Shown: piece after piece, positions 1 to 6,753 of the stretch
How positions within the stretch are numbered: the first letter of the stretch is position 1
How the letters are laid out: each line of letters begins with the position of its first letter
Virus record (IMG/VR): IMGVR_UViG_3300023116_000216
Span: 1 to 30,174 of that record
Strand: one strand, 5' to 3'
Source of the DNA: a virus
DNA length: 30,174 nucleotides
Program-made: the position numbers and the translations under genes
Notes under the pieces: model-generated
Told to the model about the DNA's origin: nothing
Seen by the model: the letters and a program-made list of their open reading frames with translations, nothing else
Databases searched by the model: none

Positions 1-97
1 TTTCTTGTTCAACTCCGTTATCAAGTATTACATCGTTTGAAACAACTATAGTTCTAAGAACTATGTTATTTTCATCTATTTCTGCAAAATGTGCCAT
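1..97 (-). CDS. Partial conserved phage protein (MAHFAEIDENN family; 3' end outside window)
   Basis: Only the first 32 codons are present: MAHFAEIDENNIVLRTI, then VVSNDVILDNGVEQE. The start resembles a protein common in marine and T4-like phages that opens MAxFAxIxxNxxV and contains a later QTSYN motif (not in the window). ATG 97 overlaps the stop of the glycine-rich gene as TAATG, so it belongs to the same coupled series. The function of that family is not known to me; it is usually found among fibre genes. Confidence 0.65.
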   Translation of the reverse strand, partial: MAHFAEIDENNIVLRTIVVSNDVILDNGVEQE

Positions 98-966
98 TAG
101 AATGTTATAGATCCTGATCCTGTAAATTCATAAACTGTGTCTGAGCCAACTGTCGTTTCAGTTGGCGAACCGGTTGTGCTTGTTGCTGAACCATTTATTG
201 CTCTTATAATAACAACACCAGAACCACCTGCAGCAGAATTGGTACCATCACAACCACCAGCTCCACCACCGAGGTTAGTTCCTCCAGCTTGTCCAGCTGC
301 TGGATAGGCGTCACCACCGCCACCTAGTCCTCCAGTGGCACTATTGTTATCACCATATCCTGCTCCACCCCCTGCATAGTAAGTTGCGCTTCCTGTAATA
401 GAAGACTGTGATCCATTACCACCATTTCCACCACTATTATTGCTTGGAGAATTGCCTCCGGTAGCACCAGCGCCACCGCCACCACCACCGCCACCACCGT
501 TGGCAGTGCCACCATCATTACCTTGTCCTACAGTCCCTGAACCAGGTAAAGTCGGAGTGCTACTGTTAGAACCGCCACCGCCCCCAGAACCGCCATCAAG
601 GGCATCACCTGAGCTACTATGGCCACCACCACCGCCTCCTCCTGTTGCTGTTGCAGAAATCCCAGTACCAGATAATGATGAATCGTTCCCAGAAATTCCC
701 AGGGTGTTACCGGCTGTCTGTGCGGCTCCTCCTCCCCCTACAGTTACTGTATAAGTTCCTGATACAGCTACACCTGAAGCAGATAATAGACCACCAGCGC
801 CTCCGCCTCCGGAACCACCGGCACCACCTGTAGTTCCAGAACTACCTCCTCCTGCAACTACTAAGTAATCAATAGATGGGGCTTGAGCATTAACTGTACT
901 ATGAGAGTCTCGGAGATCAAATATTCCGCTATCAGTTTTATACTTGATGTATTTACCTTTCAGCAT
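97..966 (-). CDS. Glycine-rich adhesin-like tail protein
   Basis: This 289-residue protein starts with a short charged module (LKGKYIKYKTDSGIFDLRDS), then IDYLVVAGGGSSG, the usual entry to glycine-rich sandwich domains. Residues about 38-255 consist mainly of Gly runs broken by short Ser/Asn/Thr-rich loops, as in the polyglycine-II sandwich adhesins of T-even gp38 proteins, where the loops bind the receptor. The last part is GSGVVIIRAI and VYEFTGSGSITF, a common end for this class. Only one Cys. ATG 966 follows the previous stop by 3 bases, and the stop overlaps the next start (TAATG). Gly-rich genes of this sort often vary fast between related phages. Confidence 0.75.
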   Translation of the reverse strand: MLKGKYIKYKTDSGIFDLRDSHSTVNAQAPSIDYLVVAGGGSSGTTGGAGGSGGGGAGGLLSASGVAVSGTYTVTVGGGGAAQTAGNTLGISGNDSSLSGTGISATATGGGGGGGHSSSGDALDGGSGGGGGSNSSTPTLPGSGTVGQGNDGGTANGGGGGGGGGAGATGGNSPSNNSGGNGGNGSQSSITGSATYYAGGGAGYGDNNSATGGLGGGGDAYPAAGQAGGTNLGGGAGGCDGTNSAAGGSGVVIIRAINGSATSTTGSPTETTVGSDTVYEFTGSGSITF

Positions 967-969
967 TTT

Positions 970-1695
970 TTAGCTCAAAATCGTGTGAGATGTTACTGTT
1001 TGAGAACTACCACCATCAGCAGTAAAAGCGGTGTTCAGAACGCTTGTGCTTGTATTGTTTCCAGTTAATTCAACTAATGCCATATATACATCACCAGCAG
1101 TGCTAAATGGGTCATCGATCGACTCACTTCCAGATCCAAACTTTCTTAAACAGATAGTTGTGGTAGAAGTTCCAGTGTTTGCAGTATTCGCAAAAACTTG
1201 GGTCCACCCTGACGGAACTGTAAACGAGGCATTAGCGATTTCATGTGATGCAAAATACAGTAGCAATGAGCTTGATGGAACGCTAGTCAGAGTTAATGTT
1301 GAGTTAGCGCCGTGAGTTGTCCGGCTGTAAGCGTAATCCTCCGCACTTACAAATCCTCCAGACGGATCTGCGTTACTATTGCTCGTGGTAAACGTGACAG
1401 ACAGAGTGTCTCCTGTAGTTGTGTGACCCCCCGTCTCGTAGATTAAGTAAAAGTTAGTATCTGTTGAGCCCTGATTCGGTAGATCAATGATCTCTGTGTG
1501 CCAAGTTGTAGTGGCCTCGTAGTCAGACGCATTACCGGCATCAGCAGCAAAGAAAAGAACAGCGGCCTCTCCTGTAGCAACCGTAGCATCATTCACCTTG
1601 CTGTCATAAACGGCAGTCGTGTTGTATATGCCAGAGTCTGTGCCGCTAGTCTTAACCTGACCGATCAAGCCGCCATAATAATGAATGGATCGCAT
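970..1695 (-). CDS. Beta-rich structural protein, unknown
   Basis: This 241-residue Ser/Thr/Gly-rich protein starts at ATG 1695 with a good AAGGTGG Shine-Dalgarno. It reads as one long beta-sandwich chain: SIHYYGGLIGQVKTSGTDSG, WHTEIIDLPNQGSTDTNFYL, LTLTSVPSSSLLLYFASHE, SFTVPSGWTQVF, DVYMALVELTGNN. The pattern LLLYFASHE...PSGWT resembles proteins in which a sandwich domain is followed by a P-S-G-W turn, often seen in phage and surface beta proteins. It has one Cys. Only 3 bases separate its stop from the start of the glycine-rich gene. No family named; position points to the fibre set. Confidence 0.5.
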   Translation of the reverse strand: MRSIHYYGGLIGQVKTSGTDSGIYNTTAVYDSKVNDATVATGEAAVLFFAADAGNASDYEATTTWHTEIIDLPNQGSTDTNFYLIYETGGHTTTGDTLSVTFTTSNSNADPSGGFVSAEDYAYSRTTHGANSTLTLTSVPSSSLLLYFASHEIANASFTVPSGWTQVFANTANTGTSTTTICLRKFGSGSESIDDPFSTAGDVYMALVELTGNNTSTSVLNTAFTADGGSSQTVTSHTILS

Positions 1696-1704
1696 CTGAC
1701 CACC

Positions 1705-2073
1705 TTATGCGTCATCTAGCTCTTCGTAAGATATAACGATCTCTAGATCGCTAGCTGCACTTGCACCCGCCTCTATCTGGTCAGACTCCTCCAGATAAAT
1801 AGGAGAGTCCTTGCCAATGACTACCAGTGTGGTGTCAGCAGGAACAGTGATTGTGTAAGCCAAGGCGTATCTTGTGGTTGCGCTGCTGTCGTAGAAATAG
1901 ACAGTTGCCTCTGCATCATTTGTTCCGTCTACGTTTGATACGAGTATGCTGTTAATCTTTAGCAGTTTGTCTGCTCCGCACGTCAATATATCAGTGGTGG
2001 TAGTAGTACTTAAAGCTGCGCCTACTGTTTTTCCAAAAATACTTGTTACATTTACTAAATTTGGCGCTGCCAT
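1705..2073 (-). CDS. Conserved marine-phage structural protein (MAAPN family)
   Basis: The chosen start is ATG 2073 (122 residues); the frame opens earlier at TTG 2085, but the ATG has a perfect GGAGG 5-6 bases upstream. The protein reads MAAPNLVNVTSIFGKT, then KLLKINSILVSNVDGTND, VYFYDSSATTRYALA, TITVPADTTLVVIGKDS, PIYLEESDQIEAGASA, EIVISYEELDD. I recognise this as a small beta-sandwich virion protein frequent in cyanophage and pelagiphage structural clusters, usually beside fibre genes. Its molecular role is not known to me; it is probably a head, neck or fibre decoration protein. Confidence 0.7.
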   Translation of the reverse strand: MAAPNLVNVTSIFGKTVGAALSTTTTTDILTCGADKLLKINSILVSNVDGTNDAEATVYFYDSSATTRYALAYTITVPADTTLVVIGKDSPIYLEESDQIEAGASAASDLEIVISYEELDDA

Positions 2074-2074
2074 T

Positions 2075-3631
2075 TTATCCTCCAAAAATCATTGCCATTG
2101 CGATGGCCTTACCTGTTGAAATGCCTGTTGAAACAGCTGGAGCAAAAGAAGCGATCTCAGCTCCTGTGTAAGTAGGGTCTTGACCGTTTGTTTTGAAAAT
2201 ATATGCTTTGCCTGAATTACCTCCTGGAGAAGAGTCTTCATCTTCGTATTTAGCCCCAATAACAATATAATTACCCGATATGGCTATAGCGGTACCAAAG
2301 TTATCATTTTGAGCCGTCCCAAAAACATTTGGATTGTCAAAAGTGTAATTTGGGGTAGTAATTGTTGTTGTTGTAAATGTTGATATATCATATAGATATG
2401 CTTTACCAGAGCCACTGCCCGCAGAAAGAGGAGAAATGTCCTCCTCCTCTAGAGCTCCCACAAGAATATAATTACCCGATATTTCTAAAGCACCAGCACC
2501 AAAGTTATCGTTGTTGGATGAAGAAACTGGGTTGGGATTATCGAGAACGTAATTCGAACTTGTAATTGTACTCGTTGTAAATGTTGATATATCATAGACA
2601 TACACTTTACCTGAGGTAGTACCGCTTGCATCGTCTTCGCCGCGGGCACCAACAGCAGCATAATTACCTGAAATAGCTACATCACTACCAAAGAAATCCG
2701 ATACAGTATTACTATAAGCACTCGGATTATCAAGAACATAATTCGCAGTTGTAATTGTACTCGTTGTAAAAGTCGATATATCGTATATGTATGCTTTACC
2801 TGAATTAGAGCCCCCCGACTGGTCTTCGTACTGAGCGCCTACAATCGCATAACCGCCTGATATAGCTACACTAGCTCCGAAGTTATCATTTGCTGGAGTA
2901 TCATAATCATTTGGATTATCTAATACATAATTCGCGCTTGTGATTGTATCAGTTGTAAATGTTGATATATCATAAATATATACTTTACCTGAGCTAAAAT
3001 ATGACGGAGACTCATCTTCATCAGATGCGCCTACGATTACATAGTTGCCTGATATTGACACGCTAATGCCAAAATTATCAAAAAATGGAGAAGTTCCAGC
3101 ATTAGGATTTACTAGCGTATATAACAAAGCTCCTGTAATAACATTATATATATATGCTGTACCTCCGTTGAAACCCCCTGAATCATAAGGAGCTCCAAGA
3201 ATAGCATAATTACCTGATATTGCTGCTCTCCGTGGTTCCTCTACAAAACCAGTATATTCATAAGGAGATGTAGCGGCAGGGTTTTGAATTGTGTGTAAAA
3301 GCGCCCCCGTAGAAATATCATAGATATATGCAACACCATCACCACCATCTTCTCCTCCGGAGGTTATAATAGCATAATTATTTGATACAGCTACACAAGA
3401 ACCAAAATAATCGTTTTGAGGCGTCCCAAAAGCATTCGGATTATCAACAGTTTGGGTGTATAAAACATCGAGACCTTTTGAGACAGGAACACCTCCCTCG
3501 GTACTGCCGTCCCCAATATATAGTGTATTTTTATCAGTAACCCATATAGGTTCTCCCGCATCTGGAACAAATGCAGGAGATTGATTTAAACGGTCAGCTT
3601 CTAAGCCTCTCTTAAATTGTATTTTAGACAT
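2075..3631 (-). CDS. Tail fibre with predicted seven-bladed FG-GAP beta-propeller
   Basis: This 518-residue protein starts with an Mtd-N-like module (IQFKRGLEADRLNQSP, PIWVTDKNTLYIGDGS) related to the start of the 380-residue fibre. From about residue 62 it carries seven repeats of 55-65 residues of the form DNPN...NDNFG..VAISGNYAIVGA..ED...SGKAYIYDI, the pattern of FG-GAP/integrin-like propellers; seven copies would close one propeller. Repeats 3-6 contain an extra ISTFTTSTIT-type hairpin and are the most alike; repeat 2 is the most diverged. A short tail (FAPAVSTGISTGKAIAMAMI) follows. ATG 3631 has no Shine-Dalgarno but overlaps the stop of the 28-codon gene. It ends GGAGGATAA, giving the next gene its ribosome site. 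A receptor-binding role is likely. Confidence 0.75.
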   Translation of the reverse strand: MSKIQFKRGLEADRLNQSPAFVPDAGEPIWVTDKNTLYIGDGSTEGGVPVSKGLDVLYTQTVDNPNAFGTPQNDYFGSCVAVSNNYAIITSGGEDGGDGVAYIYDISTGALLHTIQNPAATSPYEYTGFVEEPRRAAISGNYAILGAPYDSGGFNGGTAYIYNVITGALLYTLVNPNAGTSPFFDNFGISVSISGNYVIVGASDEDESPSYFSSGKVYIYDISTFTTDTITSANYVLDNPNDYDTPANDNFGASVAISGGYAIVGAQYEDQSGGSNSGKAYIYDISTFTTSTITTANYVLDNPSAYSNTVSDFFGSDVAISGNYAAVGARGEDDASGTTSGKVYVYDISTFTTSTITSSNYVLDNPNPVSSSNNDNFGAGALEISGNYILVGALEEEDISPLSAGSGSGKAYLYDISTFTTTTITTPNYTFDNPNVFGTAQNDNFGTAIAISGNYIVIGAKYEDEDSSPGGNSGKAYIFKTNGQDPTYTGAEIASFAPAVSTGISTGKAIAMAMIFGG

Positions 3632-3717
3632 TATTTTTTAACAACTTTTATACTTATTTGTGGTTTTACTGTTACATTTACTGTATCTTTTACTACCGTT
3701 ACACAGGTAGTGGACAT
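3631..3717 (-). CDS. 28-residue micro-gene between two fibre genes
   Basis: An ATG at 3717 overlaps the fibre stop as TAATG and is served by a GGAGG in the fibre's last codons at about 10 bases. The frame reads MSTTCVTVVKDTVN then VTVKPQISIKVVKK, and its TAA overlaps the ATG of the next fibre gene, again as TAATG. The product is a basic, alternating-valine beta-type peptide with one Cys. It fills the whole gap between the fibre genes, and the next gene has no Shine-Dalgarno of its own, so translating this ORF may be the way ribosomes reach that gene. It could be a real small protein or only a coupling device. Confidence 0.55.
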   Translation of the reverse strand: MSTTCVTVVKDTVNVTVKPQISIKVVKK

Positions 3718-4859
3718 TAGAAAGTACCTCCGTCCACTGTAGCTACCTGAAGGTCGAACGAGATTGCTCCAGTAGAGCCTGTACCAGTACCGCTTATGCT
3801 TGAATCTGTGCTAGTAATTTGCACAGAGGTGATATCGCCCACGCCATAACCATAACTCAGAATTCGATCATCAATTGCTGCCGAAGTCATGAGAGAAGTA
3901 TCGTTATCTGCAAAAGCTTCAGCACTTGTAGTTACTGCTGTAAGTCCAACACTGTCGAAAGTAAAAGTATTTACAACTTCAAAGTCTGCTTGAATAACAC
4001 CGGTAGTTCCGCTAAATACTTCCGAAGTATTTGTTGCATCGGGAATATAGATAAACTTACCTGTACTATCGTCATGCCCGAAAAATCCAACTACTGCCGA
4101 ACCATTGTTCCAATTAAACTCTATACCTCTATCTTTGTTATCGTCTACTACTGGAGATACAGAACCGAGAGTAAAAATCGGGTCATCAATACTCACTGTA
4201 GTCGAGTTTACTGTAGTGGTTGTACCGTTTACTACCAAATCTCCTGTAACTGTGAGATCATTACCTATAGTTACATCGTTTGGTAGGGCGAAAGTAATAG
4301 TATCATTACTGATTGTGGTTACTATTTCATTCGCAGTTCCAAGAAAACTAAGTGTATTACCAAGAGTAAACTCATCTTCTGGAGAAGTAGTACCGTCACT
4401 AATATTAAAAGATTGAGATGCTGGAGTAATCCAAGAAGTCTGCCCCGCCCCATTCGTACTGAGTACCTGACCAGTGCCTCCGTCAGCTTGAGGCCAGTTT
4501 ACTCCATCAAGTACAAGATTACCTGCCCCATTCGGAGTAAGATTCAAGTTTCCATTTGTATCGCTAGAGCTTACAGTATTGCCGTTAATATTTACATTAT
4601 CAACATCGAATACATCAATTTTACCAGAAGCATCTACAAGAACAGCGCTACTCGCAGTCAAAGTGCCTGGGGTATGGTCTAGCAAATCTACATAGGCTTT
4701 ACCGCCGATTACAGTAACAGACGCAGGAGACCCACTTCCAGGATTTCCTATGTATAGCTTGTTACTACCAGATGCCGAAGAATACGCCAGTTCCCCTTCT
4801 TCTAATGAAGAGGGAGCTGAGGTAGTATCACTTCGTTTTATCTTAATTTTCTGTACCAT
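3717..4859 (-). CDS. Tail fibre protein with Mtd-N-like start
   Basis: This 380-residue protein begins with a module like the N-terminus of Mtd and other fibre proteins: KIKIKRSDTTSAPSSLEEGE, LAYSSASGSNKLYIG. A run of regular beta repeats follows (VDNVNINGNTVSSSDTNGN, LTPNGAGNLVLDG, NDVTIGNDLTVTGDLVVNG, STTVSIDDPIFTLG), which I recall from marine T4-like and other phage fibres and which suggests a trimeric beta-helix shaft. The C-terminus is TVDGGTF. ATG 4859 has AAGGGG upstream. Its last codons contain GGAGG and its stop overlaps the ATG of a 28-codon gene. Confidence 0.72.
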   Translation of the reverse strand: MVQKIKIKRSDTTSAPSSLEEGELAYSSASGSNKLYIGNPGSGSPASVTVIGGKAYVDLLDHTPGTLTASSAVLVDASGKIDVFDVDNVNINGNTVSSSDTNGNLNLTPNGAGNLVLDGVNWPQADGGTGQVLSTNGAGQTSWITPASQSFNISDGTTSPEDEFTLGNTLSFLGTANEIVTTISNDTITFALPNDVTIGNDLTVTGDLVVNGTTTTVNSTTVSIDDPIFTLGSVSPVVDDNKDRGIEFNWNNGSAVVGFFGHDDSTGKFIYIPDATNTSEVFSGTTGVIQADFEVVNTFTFDSVGLTAVTTSAEAFADNDTSLMTSAAIDDRILSYGYGVGDITSVQITSTDSSISGTGTGSTGAISFDLQVATVDGGTF

Positions 4860-4872
4860 AATTTATTTCCCC

Positions 4873-5208
4873 TTAAAAGGCTCCTCCATCGAGTGAGTCT
4901 GAATTATCAGTACCCGTGGAGATAGGTGTCCATTCGAAAACTCCGAGAGACACTTGTCTATATACAGCTAAAGTCAAAGTACTGTTCTTATACCAAAGAG
5001 CACCTTCTCTTAGATAGTCGCTCGCAGGTATTGTTTCACTATAAAAAATTTGATCCGCTAATTGTGCCAAAGCATCTTCAAGAGTATCTGTAGTAATTGC
5101 TCCTACTGGTGCTATGGAAACATTTGCTGGAATTACTCCGTTTATATCAATTATATCTGTACCATTTACGGTGATCTTTTGATTCTGATAGTCTAATTCT
5201 ATAGCCAT
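4873..5208 (-). CDS. Small fibre-associated protein ending DGGAF
   Basis: This 111-residue protein starts with a beta region (IELDYQNQKITVNGTDIIDI), has a short helix (TLEDALAQLADQIFY), and then ALWYKNSTLTLAVYRQ, resembling the GDIW...YRW modules of the central fibre. The C-terminus is LDGGAF, close to the VDGGTF end of the next gene's product. ATG 5208 overlaps the previous stop (TAATG) and uses GGAGG inside that gene. It is probably a fibre adaptor or a short fibre; no enzyme motif. Confidence 0.55.
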   Translation of the reverse strand: MAIELDYQNQKITVNGTDIIDINGVIPANVSIAPVGAITTDTLEDALAQLADQIFYSETIPASDYLREGALWYKNSTLTLAVYRQVSLGVFEWTPISTGTDNSDSLDGGAF

Positions 5209-5975
5209 TAGAAACTAACCTCCGTGTAATTTACTCTTGCAGACCATCTTGTTTCGTTAGCAGATGCCGCAGTTACATTAATTTGCAATTTATTTGTGCC
5301 AGCTAATACACTAGCATCGAAAGCCGCATTTTCTAGACCGAGTATTGTTTTTCCTACGGTTCCAATTATTGCTGTAGTGTTTCCTGTGTCTCGCTCTATA
5401 GCTCCCGTGAATTCAAATGCGCACGATTCATTTGTTACTATATCCTTTCCTACTACCAAAGCTGTAAAAGACAACACACTATTTTCTGATATATTGAGTG
5501 TACTTCCAGAAGTTCCACCTAAATATAATTCAGTAGGAGAGGTAGTAGTAGTAGAGCCAGAATAGATCCCAAGCCCAGCAGAGCTAAAACTTTCATCTGT
5601 TACTCCCGAATACGTAGCTGTTATAGTTACATCTTTGCGAACTCGTAAGCTGCCTATAAGTATTGTTGAGACTTTATTTGCCGAAGTTACTTCCTGCAAG
5701 TCATACTTATAAGTTTTTCCTTCTAAGTCTTTAGTAAAATTTCCAGGTATTACAAAATTGAGTATTCCGTTTGATCCATCTGGAGAGCCTGGAGACACTG
5801 GGCCATATTGAAGGTCGGCATCTACATCTGAGGTATCAATATCGCTCTTCAGTGTAAATATGTACTCATTTCCACTAATGTCAATCGCATTATTAGAGGA
5901 GTCTACAATTGTTACTGTAATGTCCCAAGAGTCACCTCTAATTTGTTCTGGAAATGTAAAAACCTTAGCAACCAT
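5208..5975 (-). CDS. BppU-N-like baseplate protein B with C-terminal fibre domain
   Basis: The chosen start is ATG 5975, giving 255 residues; the frame opens at TTG 5984, but the ATG makes a TAATG overlap with the upstream gene and has GAGGG upstream. Residues about 10-115 form the BppU-type domain (IRGDSWDITVTIVD, IDISGNEYIFTLKSDID, KYDLQEVTSANKVST, ILIGSLRVRKDVT), a clear paralogue of gene 10908-11267. Residues about 145-255 match a beta module common at the ends of phage fibre and appendage proteins (FTALVVGKDIVTNESCAFEF, TGAIERDTGNTTAIIGT, RWSARVNYTEV). It would anchor to the tail and carry an outward domain. The last codons include GGAGG, serving the next gene. Confidence 0.72.
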   Translation of the reverse strand: MVAKVFTFPEQIRGDSWDITVTIVDSSNNAIDISGNEYIFTLKSDIDTSDVDADLQYGPVSPGSPDGSNGILNFVIPGNFTKDLEGKTYKYDLQEVTSANKVSTILIGSLRVRKDVTITATYSGVTDESFSSAGLGIYSGSTTTTSPTELYLGGTSGSTLNISENSVLSFTALVVGKDIVTNESCAFEFTGAIERDTGNTTAIIGTVGKTILGLENAAFDASVLAGTNKLQINVTAASANETRWSARVNYTEVSF

Positions 5976-6163
5976 TAGTAACAACCCTCAATTTCAATAT
6001 CTACTTTTACTGGGCCGAAATCAGCTCCTATAGCTTGTACAGTCTCTACGTCCACTTCTATTTCTTCATACTCTAAAGAGAGCTTCAGCGCAGAATCAAC
6101 AAAAATACTGTTTCCACCCCTGAATCCGTTTGTGGCTATGGAAAGTCTTGATGCTAAACTCAT
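5975..6163 (-). CDS. Small conserved structural protein (62 residues)
   Basis: This short protein reads MSLASRLSIATNGFRGG, then SIFVDSALKLSLEYEEIEV, and ends VKVDIEIEGCY. It has a basic N-terminus, a strongly acidic beta-type centre and one Cys next to the end. It is linked by ATGA to the gene before and by TAATG to the gene after, a strong sign that it is translated and made in step with them. No family recognised; likely a small baseplate part or adaptor between the proteins on either side. Confidence 0.6.
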   Translation of the reverse strand: MSLASRLSIATNGFRGGNSIFVDSALKLSLEYEEIEVDVETVQAIGADFGPVKVDIEIEGCY

Positions 6164-6753
6164 GATCTGCTAAGTGTTGTAGTATCCCTGTTTGGTTGAC
6201 CGATTGTTACAGTAATATTTCCTACAGTGATTGACTCATCTGTAATCGTTACGTTATTTGAGGAGTCAAGTCCATCAACTTGCCACATTTCCCCAATTCT
6301 ATTTTGCAGTTCTAATAGTATAGGAGTAACTGCGGAAGCCGAAACACCTTCTGAAACTGTGTTTACGATTGAGCTTACTTCTACCGCATATTGAGGGGTA
6401 AGATCGTAAGCATAGTAAGCAGTATCAAAATCATCTGAGAAAAGAACTCCAGTTACTCTTACTTTTGTAAAATCTATAAGCAATTTCCAGTCATTTATAA
6501 GAAAGTATATATCACCCGAAAAGCTTGAGCCTACTGTTGGGTCTCCGCCGGTGCTTCTTATAGCTGGATCCCATTTTGCATTGTCATTAAAAGAAGATAC
6601 CCATTCTTTCCAAGCAGAGTAGACATCTTCTTTTATATCTAATTCCGTTACATCAGAATTTACTAATATATGTTTATTCAATCCATCAAAAGTAACTTTA
6701 TGGTAAAGTTCCCATAAAGCATAGTTACCATAATTGAAATGTATAGAGGGCAT
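6160..6753 (-). CDS. Conserved phage structural protein (DVYSAWKEW family)
   Basis: This 197-residue protein has an N-terminal block that I recall from cyanophage and other phage structural clusters: ITELDIKEDVYSAWKEW-like sequence (here TELDIKEDVYSAWKEWV), WDPAIRSTGGDPT, then GDIYFLINDWKLLID. The middle is beta-rich (VRVTGVLFSDDF, AVEVSSIVN), and a short helix ILLELQNRIGEMW is followed by a final strand region TITDESITVGNITVTIGQP. Its start resembles part of the 600-residue protein at 9048-10850. ATG 6753 overlaps the upstream stop (TAATG) and its TGA overlaps the next start (ATGA), so it is coupled on both sides. Function unknown, probably baseplate. Confidence 0.6.
   Translation of the reverse strand: MPSIHFNYGNYALWELYHKVTFDGLNKHILVNSDVTELDIKEDVYSAWKEWVSSFNDNAKWDPAIRSTGGDPTVGSSFSGDIYFLINDWKLLIDFTKVRVTGVLFSDDFDTAYYAYDLTPQYAVEVSSIVNTVSEGVSASAVTPILLELQNRIGEMWQVDGLDSSNNVTITDESITVGNITVTIGQPNRDTTTLSRS

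Noticed and set aside
440-754. Plus-strand proline-rich open frame
   Set aside because: It is the exact antisense of the Gly codons of the glycine-rich gene; Pro runs are what CC-rich complements give, and it has no gene context.
2370-2990. Repeated motif around TTGATATATCATA suggesting direct repeats or a CRISPR-like array
   Set aside because: The repeats are in frame and encode the VDIS/YDIS part of successive propeller blades; the spacing follows protein repeats and there are no unique spacers.
5976-5984. TTG start at 5984 for the BppU-like gene (and TTG 2085 for the MAAPN gene)
   Set aside because: The ATGs at 5975 and 2073 have the better ribosome-site spacing and fit the overlap style of the cluster and the known family start.
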